Shown here one piece after another: positions 8,416 to 15,820 of a DNA stretch of 45,097 bases. The stretch spans positions 1 through 45,097 of the forward strand of contig JAFUOZ010000072.1 in NCBI GenBank assembly GCA_017481565.1, read 5' to 3'. The notes below the pieces were generated by a model that ran no database searches, had not been told where the DNA came from, and worked only from the letters and a program-made list of their open reading frames with translations. Each line of letters starts with the position of its first letter. Within the stretch, counting starts at the first letter, position 1. The DNA is from Oscillospiraceae bacterium (GTDB taxonomy: Bacteria; Bacillota; Clostridia; Oscillospirales; Ruminococcaceae). Position numbers and translations under genes: made by a program.

Positions 8416-9210
8416 TTACGCAGCACTGATTATTTCAACAGAATTAATAACCGCATAAATTTCCTCAAGTGATTCCATATTTATCATAACAGTGTAATTG
8501 GTATTAAGGTCATCATACAAATATGCGTCAAACACCGCCGAATAGCCCGAATATCCTTTTTCTTCGTCAATATCCTTTTCTATCAAAACAGTACCGCATA
8601 TATCATCAGTCTCATAAATATACACGCTTTCATAACCATTTACCGATATTGCCCTAAGAGAACCCAATGTATTGAAGCCCACTGCTTTGTTAAAATTCCA
8701 GAATGAATTATCTTCACGTTCCAGCAAATAAATAGCCTTATATGTGTTATATTTTGAATCGGGGATACCGTTGCCGAAGCTTTCTATTGCTTCTATAAGC
8801 TCTTCCAGAGCGACCTTCATATTCGCTTCATTTTCCATGCCCTCGGTATATGCAGGATCGGTAATATCAAACTTATCAGTGCTTGGCTGAAGCAGGCACA
8901 GTGATTTTGAAGTTTTGGGTTCTGTAAAATAAAAACGAGGATATCCGTTTTCATCAGGAAAATCATTATACGGAACAAGATCTGCAGGTATATCAAGTGA
9001 AATATACTTATTGCTTACAGTAACATAGCTGTCGTTTGTAACCGAATAATTTTCCGCCTCAAAATAACTGCCCTTCACATCAAAACAGTCGTCAAGATAT
9101 TTATCGGCGAAGCTTTTAAAAATTATTCTCGGCAGAAGTACCCAAATGAAAAACGCTGCCAGCAGTACCACTGTCACGATTATGATTATTATTTTCTTTG
9201 TTTTGGTCAT
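8416..9210 (-). CDS. Hypothetical membrane-anchored extracytoplasmic protein
   Basis: 264 residues if started at the ATG at 9208-9210, which has GGAGGAAT upstream; a longer frame to 9258 lacks a ribosome binding site. After MTKTKK comes one strong hydrophobic segment (about 7-28), then a soluble domain rich in acidic and aromatic residues with no motif that I recognise. It is probably anchored in the membrane and faces outward. The C-terminal region (NYTVMINMESLEEIYAVINS) looks like an ordinary alpha/beta fold. Function unknown. Confidence 0.7.
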   Translation of the reverse strand: MTKTKKIIIIIVTVVLLAAFFIWVLLPRIIFKSFADKYLDDCFDVKGSYFEAENYSVTNDSYVTVSNKYISLDIPADLVPYNDFPDENGYPRFYFTEPKTSKSLCLLQPSTDKFDITDPAYTEGMENEANMKVALEELIEAIESFGNGIPDSKYNTYKAIYLLEREDNSFWNFNKAVGFNTLGSLRAISVNGYESVYIYETDDICGTVLIEKDIDEEKGYSGYSAVFDAYLYDDLNTNYTVMINMESLEEIYAVINSVEIISAA

Positions 9211-9327
9211 TTCCTTATTCCTCCAAAAAATATGATATTTTTGTGATAGCTTTATCACAATAACATCATAACATATATTGGAAGGACTTTCATTAAAACA
9301 AGATTAGAATTAAATTCAAATAAAAAG

Positions 9328-9516
9328 CTAACCCTCATCGGCATGAACAACCGCCCTGATATTCTTTTCTATCTTGCTTCTGGGCACCATAAATTCGTGA
9401 CCGCAGCCGCCGCATTTCAGCTTGAAATCCATGCCCGAGCGGAGAACGAGCATTTCCTTGCTGCCGCATGGGTGCTGTTTTTTCATTGTAAGCCTGTCGC
9501 CCACACGAATATCCAT
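9328..9516 (-). CDS. DUF951 family protein
   Basis: 62 residues, start ATG at 9514-9516 with GGAAAGGCGG upstream. The sequence contains VGDRLTMKKQHPCGSKE, LRSGMDFKLKCGGCGHE and VPRSKIEKNI, the DUF951 pattern. Cys residues in HPCG and CGGCGH could hold zinc. The family is small, cytosolic and widespread in Firmicutes, often near ychF or parB-type genes, with no settled function. The frame is open further upstream, but no ribosome binding site supports a longer start. It ends in TAG. Confidence 0.88.
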   Translation of the reverse strand: MDIRVGDRLTMKKQHPCGSKEMLVLRSGMDFKLKCGGCGHEFMVPRSKIEKNIRAVVHADEG

Positions 9517-9553
9517 TTTCACGACCGCCTTTCCATAATACAATACAGAATAT

Positions 9554-9583
9554 ATTATACCATACATTGATATAAAAAGGCAA
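9554..9583 (-). promoter_or_regulatory. Promoter of the DUF951 gene
   Basis: Read leftward: TTGCCT (9583-9578), 18-nt spacer and TATAAT (9559-9554). The -10 is perfect and the -35 is weak. The leader is about 35 nt. Confidence 0.55.
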
Positions 9584-9675
9584 ATGTTTTTAAGGTATAT
9601 TTTTAGGTTATTTTGTAAAAATATATTATGCAATACACACAATAAAATAAGCAACCGAAAGGAAGTACCGAAATC

Positions 9676-10014
9676 ATGCAGATAACAGCAGAATTCTACA
9701 CCCCCGATGAAGCGGATATGGCGGCAGGCGCAGTTAAAAGCTACGTACCCGATGTATATGATACAGCCATAAGCGGAGTCAGATCCCCCGTAAGACAATC
9801 CCATAATATGACAGTTGCCCCCGTTTCAGCCTTCAATACAATGGGAGATTCCCCCTCCTACTCAACTCCCCTGCTCCGTATCGGCAGACACGCCCCCTCG
9901 GACAGCTGTTCGGGAAGATATTATGTGCGCATGATATGCCGTGACAGCGACGCGGCAAAAATATCACATATCCTTGTAAACAGAGGCGGACACAATATAA
10001 CAGTGACGCAGTAA
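9676..10014 (+). CDS. Small hypothetical protein
   Basis: 112 residues with an AAAGGAAG ribosome binding site. The N-terminal part ITAEFYTPDEADMAAGAVKS and the C-terminal part GRYYVRMICRDSDAAKISHI look like a beta-alpha-beta pair separated by a low-complexity Ser/Pro-containing linker (about 35-75). This resembles the small general-stress (YflT-like) or ferredoxin-like fold, but the match is loose. It precedes the S1-domain gene by 90 bp on the same strand, with no terminator seen between, so they may be cotranscribed. Function unknown. Confidence 0.65.
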   Translation: MQITAEFYTPDEADMAAGAVKSYVPDVYDTAISGVRSPVRQSHNMTVAPVSAFNTMGDSPSYSTPLLRIGRHAPSDSCSGRYYVRMICRDSDAAKISHILVNRGGHNITVTQ

Positions 10015-10104
10015 AAACCTTTTCCGTACAGTCATATAAAAAAAAGTTCAAGCATAAATTATATCAAAGCCAAACAGACTATACGGAAAGGAACGGTTTA
10101 TAAA

Positions 10105-11025
10105 ATGAACAGATTTTTACCCGAAGGCTCACTTATCAATACTCCCGAAAACAAATACGCTCTCCGCTCGGCAGCCTCCCTTGAAGAAGCCGCCGCAACG
10201 GGACGTATCCTTGAAGCGAAGGCTCTCGTATGCACGGGAAATCATGACCTTATAGTCGATCTTCCGTGCATGAAGGGAGTTATTCCCAGAGAAGAGGGCG
10301 CAGTAGGTATTTCCGACGGTTCAACCCGCGATATTGCACTTATCACCAAGGTAAGCAAGCCTGTGTGCTTCCGTGTGATGTCGGTAGGTGCAGATGAAAA
10401 CGGTATTCCCACAGCCTATCTTTCAAGAAGATCGGTGCAGCAGGATTGTCTGGAGCATTATATTTCCTCACTTTCGGCAGGTGATATAATTCCGGCAAAG
10501 GTGACCCATTTAGAGCAGTTCGGAGCATTTGTGGATATAGGCTGCGGTATCCCGTCGCTTATCCCCATTGACGCAATATCCGTTTCAAGAATAGCCCACC
10601 CCTCCGACCGTTTCAGGACAGGTCAGGATATAAAGGTCATAATCAAGGGCGTAAACAACGGCAGAGTATGGCTTTCTCATAAGGAGCTTTTAGGCACATG
10701 GGACGAAAATGCAGCCTTATTCAGCTGCGGAGAGACTGTTTCGGGAATGATCCGCTCTGTGGAAAGCTACGGCGTTTTCGTGGAGCTTACCCCCAATCTT
10801 GCAGGACTTGCCGAGCCTAAACAGGGCGTAAGAGCAGGTCAGCATGCGGCAGTATACATAAAGGCGCTTATCCCCGAAAAAATGAAGGTAAAGCTGATAA
10901 TCGTCGATGTGACCGACGGCATATCCCCTCCCGACCCGATGAAATATTATATATCCGATGACCATATAAGCCATTGGAAATATTCCTCACAACACTCAGA
11001 CAGAGTGATCGAGGTATGCTTCTGA
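10105..11025 (+). CDS. S1 RNA-binding domain protein (three S1-like domains)
   Basis: 306 residues. A degenerate N-terminal S1-like domain covers about 30-115 (KALVCTGNHDLIVDLPCMKG), and two better ones follow: about 130-210 (GDIIPAKVTHLEQFGAFVDI ... VWLSHKELLGTWDEN) and about 212-285 (GETVSGMIRSVESYGVFVEL ... VKLIIVD). This architecture is that of Firmicutes RpsA-like S1 proteins, which bind mRNA and may help translation initiation, although they are shorter than the six-domain Proteobacterial S1. The start at 10105 has GGAAAGGAACGG upstream. Confidence 0.88.
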   Translation: MNRFLPEGSLINTPENKYALRSAASLEEAAATGRILEAKALVCTGNHDLIVDLPCMKGVIPREEGAVGISDGSTRDIALITKVSKPVCFRVMSVGADENGIPTAYLSRRSVQQDCLEHYISSLSAGDIIPAKVTHLEQFGAFVDIGCGIPSLIPIDAISVSRIAHPSDRFRTGQDIKVIIKGVNNGRVWLSHKELLGTWDENAALFSCGETVSGMIRSVESYGVFVELTPNLAGLAEPKQGVRAGQHAAVYIKALIPEKMKVKLIIVDVTDGISPPDPMKYYISDDHISHWKYSSQHSDRVIEVCF

Positions 11026-11031
11026 TATAAA

Positions 11032-11182
11032 AACCGCCGCAGTAGCATTTTTTAAGGAAGCACTGATTAATGCCGTAGGCATCGTTTCAGACCCACGAAA
11101 ATCCTTTGCCGTAGCGGCAAAATTGACTGAGTGGGTCTTGAAACGATTTAATCAGCGGTTCCTTAATACTACTGCGGCGGTT
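11032..11182 (-). terminator. Terminator of the chemotaxis receptor gene, split by an inserted element
   Basis: The outer arms AACCGCCGCAGTAG (11032-11045) and CTACTGCGGCGGTT (11169-11182) are perfectly complementary over 14 bp. Read leftward, the stem is followed by TTTTTATA, as expected downstream of the minus-strand receptor gene. The loop contains the complete 115-bp palindromic element. Confidence 0.75.
11052..11166 (+). mobile_element. 115-bp palindromic MITE-like element, copy 1
   Basis: Bounded by TTAAGGAA (11052-11059) and TTCCTTAA (11159-11166). The arms pair over most of their length (GATTAA, ATCGTTTC and GACCCAC blocks), with an extra mini-hairpin TGCC-GTAG-GCA on the left arm and an internal loop around 11098-11128. 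It is about 96% identical (roughly 5 differences) to the inverted copy at 36293-36407 and has exactly the same length. There is no coding capacity, so mobilisation would need an enzyme in trans. A clear target duplication is not visible here. Confidence 0.8.
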
Positions 11183-11186
11183 CATA

Positions 11187-12758
11187 TTACGAATTCAGAA
11201 TTTCATCTATCTGTACAGCCATACGGTTGATCGAGTCTATCTGTTCACTCATATCCGACGCACTGCGTACATTATTGTCAACCATATCCGAAATAGAACG
11301 GAATTCATTATTCTCCTCTCTGATACTTTCGGCAATATCCTCACTAATGTCAACGGTATGCCTGATAATATCTGACTGACGGACATATACCTCATTCATG
11401 GTGTTTATATCATTCATTGAGCTTCTGAGCAGACTGTTCATTTCCTGCATATTTCCGAATACATTTGTGAAAAATTCATTCTGCAAAGTAAGCTTTTCAT
11501 GATTATCCTCAACATAAGCAGTCATTTCCCTTACGTTATCCTTGACTCTTTCAACAATGCCCTGTATCTCATCAAGGGACTGCTGTGTACTGTTTGCAAG
11601 ACCGCCCACCTCATGAGCGACCACCGCAAAGCTTTTTCCCGCTTCGCCTGCACGGGCAGCCTCGATAGTGGCATTAAGCGAAAGAATATTCGTTGTCATG
11701 GCAATATCGCTTATCAGATTAAGAGTAAGGTCAATTCCTTCAACTGCTTCCGAAAGCCTTGCTGCAACCTGATTTGTTTTGTTCATGGAGCTTGTGACCT
11801 GTTCATTTACCTCCATAAGCTTATTGAGTGCTTCCTCGTTTTCCGTTGATTTTTCAATAAGATTACGTGAAGCCGCCCCTACCTTTTCAACATTTTCGCT
11901 TAATCTGCTGCCGCATTCGGTAAGCTCATTCAGATTGGCAATGCTGGTATCAGCCTTTTTGCTGAGCAGGTCACTGTTTGTAAGCAGTGTATCACTTGTA
12001 GCCGAAAGAGTATCCGCTGTGCTGCTTTCGTTTGCCGAGATATCGGAAAGCGCCGTACCTGCACTTAAAAGCTGCTCTGAGATCTCCTGTGCAGCCGAAA
12101 TAACATTCTGTACTCTTGCGTTGTTGCGCTCCAGCTCGTCCTTCTTGGCATTTACAAGGAAGCGTCTTACAAGATATGTAAGCAGAACTATGGTAGGCAG
12201 TGAAAGCACTATACATACTATTCTGTCAAGCAGATTGATAATGAAAAAATCGTCCTTTGCGGGCAGTGTGATATCTCCTATCACAAACCATGATAAAAAT
12301 ATGGAAACAGCAATTTCCACAGATGTGACCGCAACCATTTTATAATCAAGGAAAAATGACGTAAGTATTACAAAGAAAAAGGCAAAGCCCCAGAAATCCG
12401 TGGCAGGTATCATATACAGAATAAAATTATACTGTATGAACATTATCACCACAAGAAAGATCTTGCCGTATTTAAGCTTTGATTGTTTTACTATGCCGTC
12501 CTCAAAGCCTGTTTTCACAAAATAAATTCCTGTAAAAAGGTATATCAGACAGGTAATGTCAAAGATGATAAGCGATGTCTAGCTTACCGTAGGCATCCAG
12601 CCCATTATCTTTTCAAAGGTATACAATATTCCCGCACACTGACAGGCTCCCGGTACAAGCAGCAGCACAAGAACATACACTTTATTTATATATTCGTCAA
12701 GTGCAGACAGGTTTTTTATAGCTTCATTATCTACTGTATTTTTGTCAAAAATGCCCAT
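11187..12758 (-). pseudogene. Methyl-accepting chemotaxis protein interrupted by in-frame TAG
   Basis: A continuous frame of 523 codons from ATG 12756-12758 (GGAGG 7 nt upstream) to TAA at 11187 is broken only by TAG at codon 60 (12579-12581). The first part ends KIMGWMPTVS and the frame resumes [15 protein letters not shown]. The N-terminal ~170 residues hold about five or six hydrophobic segments without an obvious HAMP domain. The cytoplasmic signalling part includes the hairpin tip [20 protein letters not shown] followed by [19 protein letters not shown] at 12518 with AGGA upstream might restart translation but would lose a membrane helix. It may be a recent pseudogene, a readthrough gene, or a sequencing error. 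The signalling domain is intact. Confidence 0.8.
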
Positions 12759-12867
12759 ATTCATTCCTCCGTACAAGAGTTTATATTTACAATAATTATA
12801 ACATATAACTACAACACTTGCAATATATGACAATATAATTTGTTGATTTTTAACAATTTTCGCCTCC

Positions 12868-12909
12868 AAAAAAAAAAAAAAAAAAATAGCTATTTTGCAC
12901 AATAGCTAT
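12868..12909 (-). terminator. Intrinsic terminator with a 19-T tract
   Basis: Read leftward, a 9-bp stem (12886-12894 with 12901-12909, loop TTGCAC) runs directly into nineteen T residues (A19 at 12868-12886 on the plus strand). A second hairpin, CCCCTCA/TGAGGGG (12936-12942 and 12952-12958), lies upstream. Both sit downstream of the ImmA-like gene, which they would terminate. Confidence 0.75.
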
Positions 12910-13053
12910 ATAAAGTATCATATAATAACAGTAAACCCCTCACCGTACAGATGAGGGGACGATTTATTCATTCAACAGTAATTGCATTTTCCTTTTATAC
13001 GGGTCTGCATATAAATATATGTATATCATTTAAATAAGTATTGATTCAGATAC

Positions 13054-13548
13054 TTATGAGCAGACGATATAATCCTCAGAATTCCACTCCGAAAATTCAC
13101 ACATCCAGTCATGAGCCGCAGGGAGCGGAACACAGAATAAACGTGCGATCCTGAAAATATCGGTACATGAAAAAGCAATATTGTCGATCAGGCATTGAGG
13201 TATGAGCAGCGCAGCCGCAAACATATCAGCCTGTTTTTCCAATTCGTCACTCCATGGGGAAGAAACGTGACCGAGTAGATGATGTCCTATTTCATGAGCG
13301 GCGCACCAACGCAGGAGAGGAAGCTGCAGCGGAGTATTTATGATCGGACTTATGGCGGCATAACGCACATCATCAAGCACGAAGGACATTCCGTATTTGC
13401 CATCGCATAACACGGAATCAACGATAAACTTAATACCGCACAGCTCTGCGACCTTAGCAACATCAACAGGTAAGGTCAGGGCTCCATGCTCAGCAAGCAT
13501 ATCAAGGCATTGCTGCGCCACATAAAAAGGGTCTTGGTCATTGGACAT
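13054..13548 (-). CDS. ImmA/IrrE family zinc metallo-endopeptidase
   Basis: 164 residues. The zinc motif HEIGH is at residues 85-89 within LRWCAAHEIGHHLLGH, and the downstream helix ELEKQADMFAAALLIPQ supplies the third ligand (Glu near 104), as in ImmA of ICEBs1 and IrrE. Such proteases cleave or destabilise a partner XRE repressor. The likely partner, an XRE protein, is encoded 245 bp upstream on the same strand. This gene has its own strong promoter. The protein is cytosolic. Confidence 0.9.
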   Translation of the reverse strand: MSNDQDPFYVAQQCLDMLAEHGALTLPVDVAKVAELCGIKFIVDSVLCDGKYGMSFVLDDVRYAAISPIINTPLQLPLLRWCAAHEIGHHLLGHVSSPWSDELEKQADMFAAALLIPQCLIDNIAFSCTDIFRIARLFCVPLPAAHDWMCEFSEWNSEDYIVCS

Positions 13549-13629
13549 AAAAATCAGCTCCTTGTCTTTATAACGAGTGTAACGAAAGATGTCAAGACGT
13601 TCTCACGCTCCTTTAATAAAAATCGATTA

Positions 13630-13658
13630 ATTATAGCATATACTTTTTCGATTGTCAA
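13630..13658 (-). promoter_or_regulatory. Sigma-A promoter of the ImmA-like gene
   Basis: Read leftward: TTGACA (13658-13653), 17-nt spacer, TATAAT (13635-13630). Related blocks TCGATT, AATCGATT and ACGATT occur around it (13621-13710) and could be regulator contacts. Confidence 0.8.
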
Positions 13659-13793
13659 TAGATTTTACAAAAATTTCATCAACAGAATTTTTATGAATAT
13701 CAAAACGATTTTTATTTAAAATATCTGCTTTTCTGTTACATAACATAATACTCTTTATAGATACGGGTTGACAAACAATCTCGGATAAACTCC

Positions 13794-14309
13794 TTACTTA
13801 TTGTCATTAAAGATGATCGGCGGCACTGCATTATCAATTCTTGACTTAAGCTCTTCATCATTTTTAAGGATATGCGGTCTGCTGTCAACAGGCTTGCTGC
13901 CTGCATAAGGATGATCATAGCTCATTGCAGCAGCAGCGATATATTCGGGACTGTCTGCCCTGTTAAGACTGTTGAGTCTCTCTGCTGTCAGCTGTACGAA
14001 GTCTATAATCGCCTGTTTGTGATATTTATCCAGATTAATATAATCTGAAATAAGTATCTGTTCTGTTTCATTCAGATTATATTCAGCTGCAAGCTTTTTC
14101 ATAGTATCATTTGGTTCCCCCCTTCCGAGAAGATAATCTGTCGTCACACCATAAAAATCAGCAAGCTTCACAAGAACAGTCAGATTAGGTTCCAGCCGTC
14201 CTGTTTCATAATTGCGGTAGGTATCAGGCTTTATACCTATTTTCTCGGCGACTTCCTTCTTGTTAAGCCCCCTGCTTTCACGGATCTCGGCTAATCTTTT
14301 CTCTATCAT
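13794..14309 (-). CDS. XRE-family repressor (ImmR-like partner of the ImmA protease)
   Basis: 171 residues. The N-terminal Cro/C1 helix-turn-helix (about 5-60) contains LAEIRESRGLNKKEVAEKIG, IKPDTYRNYETGRLEPNL and the typical DYLLGRGEP end. The C-terminal ~100 residues are helical, with no catalytic motif. Three operator-like dyads and a perfect promoter lie just upstream, one dyad inside the promoter spacer, so it is very probably autorepressed. Together with the protease it resembles the immunity control module of integrative elements, although no integrase or excisionase is visible here. Confidence 0.88.
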   Translation of the reverse strand: MIEKRLAEIRESRGLNKKEVAEKIGIKPDTYRNYETGRLEPNLTVLVKLADFYGVTTDYLLGRGEPNDTMKKLAAEYNLNETEQILISDYINLDKYHKQAIIDFVQLTAERLNSLNRADSPEYIAAAAMSYDHPYAGSKPVDSRPHILKNDEELKSRIDNAVPPIIFNDNK

Positions 14310-14347
14310 AATAGTAATTGCCCTCCTTTTTGTTTTACACTGTTATT

Positions 14348-14376
14348 ATTATACGACATTTTGTCGTATTTGTCAA
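14348..14376 (-). promoter_or_regulatory. Sigma-A promoter of the XRE repressor
   Basis: Read leftward: TTGACA (14376-14371), 17-nt spacer, TATAAT (14353-14348). The first operator dyad fills the spacer and would block RNA polymerase when bound. Confidence 0.85.
14353..14367. promoter_or_regulatory. Operator-like dyad O1
   Basis: ACGACATTTTGTCGT, a perfect 15-bp dyad that extends to 19 bp (14351-14369). With O2 and O3 it fits AYGAYRWWWTRTCRT. Confidence 0.75.
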
Positions 14377-14380
14377 TAGT

Positions 14381-14395
14381 ATGACGAAATGTCAT
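14381..14395. promoter_or_regulatory. Operator-like dyad O2
   Basis: ATGACGAAATGTCAT; its centre is 28 bp from that of O1. One arm position is imperfect. Confidence 0.65.
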
Positions 14396-14411
14396 TTTGC
14401 ACAATTATTTC

Positions 14412-14426
14412 ACGATGTTTTATCGT
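14412..14426. promoter_or_regulatory. Operator-like dyad O3
   Basis: ACGATGTTTTATCGT; its centre is 31 bp from that of O2. It lies upstream of the -35 of the rightward promoter. Confidence 0.65.
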
Positions 14427-14446
14427 ATATTTTATCTTTTTTTCTA

Positions 14447-14475
14447 TTGACAAACACGTTGATTTATCTTATAAT
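14447..14475 (+). promoter_or_regulatory. Divergent rightward sigma-A promoter
   Basis: TTGACA at 14447-14452, 17-nt spacer, TATAAT at 14470-14475. It faces away from the repressor and would drive the TAG-interrupted frame and possibly spo0A. Confidence 0.8.
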
Positions 14476-14545
14476 AATCCCATGACAAGACAAATCATCT
14501 TGTTAAATGAAATAACACGACAAAATGAACGGCGGAGGTGAGATC

Positions 14546-14668
14546 ATGTAGAATATTAATTTTCCAAATATTGACAATATATCTATTGTTTATTTTAAAC
14601 TATATGATAAAATCAAAATAGAAGCAGTTGTTAATCCCGATTTTGTAACAAAAATCTGCATTTATTAA
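14546..14668 (+). pseudogene. Small reading frame with TAG at codon 2
   Basis: ATG at 14546-14548 has a strong GGAGGTGA ribosome binding site 7 nt upstream and a perfect promoter before it, but codon 2 is TAG (14549-14551). The frame then stays open for 38 codons (NINFPNIDNISIVYFKLYDK..., ending CICIY-like KICIY) to TAA at 14666. It may be a broken small gene once controlled by the repressor, an AUG-stop element, or chance. The residue content does not identify a family. Confidence 0.4.
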
Positions 14669-14757
14669 CACACAAAAACCATAAATTCCATTTATTATAA
14701 CATTCAATTAATAGTAAATTCATATTCATAGTAAACCAAGTGTGTATGTTCAACTTA

Positions 14758-14786
14758 TTGATTTTTTTAACAATTCATGGTAAAAT
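14758..14786 (+). promoter_or_regulatory. Probable spo0A promoter
   Basis: TTGATT at 14758-14763, 17-nt spacer, TAAAAT at 14781-14786. It lies downstream of an alternative ATG at 14777, which argues for the GTG start at 14819. Confidence 0.6.
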
Positions 14787-14818
14787 ATGGTAGAAATAAA
14801 AATATGGAGGTAATCACC

Positions 14819-15643
14819 GTGTCAGAAAAAATCAAAGTAATTATTGGAGACGACAACCCCGAGTACGGCTGTACTCTTGCCAACGCATTAATAACAAACG
14901 GCTATTATGCCATTACCCGTGCCCGTGACGGACTTATCCTGCAGGAAGCTATCCGCAAGGAAGCTCCCGATGTGGTGATAACCGAAGCCGTTATCCCGGG
15001 TATTGACGCTGTTGAGCTTATCAGAAGATCCTCTCAGCTTGCAAAGAAGCCGTTTTTCATCGTAACTGCCTCTTATACCAATGAATATATCGAAAGACAG
15101 ATAATGTCCTTTGATAATGCCTATTTTATGCTTAAGCCCTTTGATACAGCTGCAATTACCAATATTATACATACTGTATGCTCTCAGGAATATGCCGAAA
15201 CTGAATGTTCCTCTGCTGTTCAGCAAAGAACGGATATGGAGGTGGTAGTTACCGATATTATCCACCAGATAGGTATTCCTGCTCATATAAAAGGATATCA
15301 CTATCTCCGTGAGGCTATCCTGCTTTCACTTGATGACAGCGAAATGCTTGAAAGCGTTACCAAGCTTTTATATCCTACCGTTGCCAAGGCATTCGGAACT
15401 ACTGCTTCAAGAGTTGAACGTGCTATCCGCCATGCTATCGAGACCGCATGGGACAGGGGCGACTTAGATACTATCCAGAATCTTTTCGGATATACTGTAA
15501 GTGTAGGAAAGGGCAAGCCCACAAATTCCGAGTTTATCGCTCTTATTACAGATAATCTGCGCCTTAAATACAAGGACCCCCACAAGAAGAATATCAATGA
15601 CCGCAGTATGTCCTCAGTAACAAGAGCTGCTGCATTAAGATAA
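14819..15643 (+). CDS. spo0A: Spo0A-type response regulator with Glu at the phosphoacceptor site
   Basis: 274 residues from GTG 14819-14821, which has GGAGGT 7 nt upstream. The receiver domain (1-120) keeps the acidic pair D11-D12 ([10 protein letters not shown]), Thr83 and Lys106 (YFMLKPFD). The position of the phosphorylated Asp is Glu56 ([13 protein letters not shown]). The C-terminal effector domain (about 150-262) is classic Spo0[37 protein letters not shown] and [11 protein letters not shown], the DNA-recognition region that binds 0A boxes. Spo0A is the master regulator of sporulation entry in Firmicutes. D-to-E may mimic the phosphorylated state or uncouple the protein from the phosphorelay. 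A terminator follows directly. Confidence 0.93.
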   Translation: MSEKIKVIIGDDNPEYGCTLANALITNGYYAITRARDGLILQEAIRKEAPDVVITEAVIPGIDAVELIRRSSQLAKKPFFIVTASYTNEYIERQIMSFDNAYFMLKPFDTAAITNIIHTVCSQEYAETECSSAVQQRTDMEVVVTDIIHQIGIPAHIKGYHYLREAILLSLDDSEMLESVTKLLYPTVAKAFGTTASRVERAIRHAIETAWDRGDLDTIQNLFGYTVSVGKGKPTNSEFIALITDNLRLKYKDPHKKNINDRSMSSVTRAAALR

Positions 15644-15659
15644 AAAAGTGTTGTTTATG

Positions 15660-15702
15660 TCCGCTGTATCGTACAATTATGATACAGCGGATTTTTGTTT
15701 TT
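15660..15702 (+). terminator. spo0A intrinsic terminator
   Basis: An 11-bp perfect stem (15660-15670 with 15681-15691) is followed by TTTTTGTTTTTT. Confidence 0.85.
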
Positions 15703-15753
15703 TCATATGTCAAAAAAACTTTTATTATGTCGGTTAATTTGTATAATTTGCGG

Positions 15754-15782
15754 TTGAATAAAAAAATACTTTATGATACAAT
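15754..15782 (+). promoter_or_regulatory. Promoter of the MBOAT/DHHW operon
   Basis: TTGAAT at 15754-15759, 17-nt spacer, TACAAT at 15777-15782; AAAGGA precedes the ATG at 15821. Confidence 0.65.
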
Positions 15783-15820
15783 AAAAAATGCATTGTTATT
15801 AATGAAAGGATCTTTTACAG

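Larger units (their letters stand above)
14310..14818. other. 509-bp regulatory region between the repressor and spo0A
   Basis: It contains the leftward repressor promoter (14348-14376), three operator-like dyads (14353-14426), a rightward promoter (14447-14475), a small TAG-interrupted frame (14546-14668) and the spo0A promoter (14758-14786). The rest is AT-rich with nothing I can support. Confidence 0.7.

Noticed and set aside
9517..9804. N-terminal extension of the DUF951 protein
   Set aside because: The longer frame crosses the promoter of the gene and the start of the divergent gene and has no ribosome binding site; the 62-residue form matches the family length.
12579..14551. Genome-wide reassignment of TAG to an amino acid
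   Set aside because: TAG is the natural stop of the genes ending at 6045, 9328 and 32530, and RF1 is present. Two interrupted frames are better read as lesions, readthrough or errors.
13054..14668. Resident prophage or integrative element
   Set aside because: Only the repressor-protease switch is present; there is no integrase, structural, mobilisation or attachment sequence in the window.
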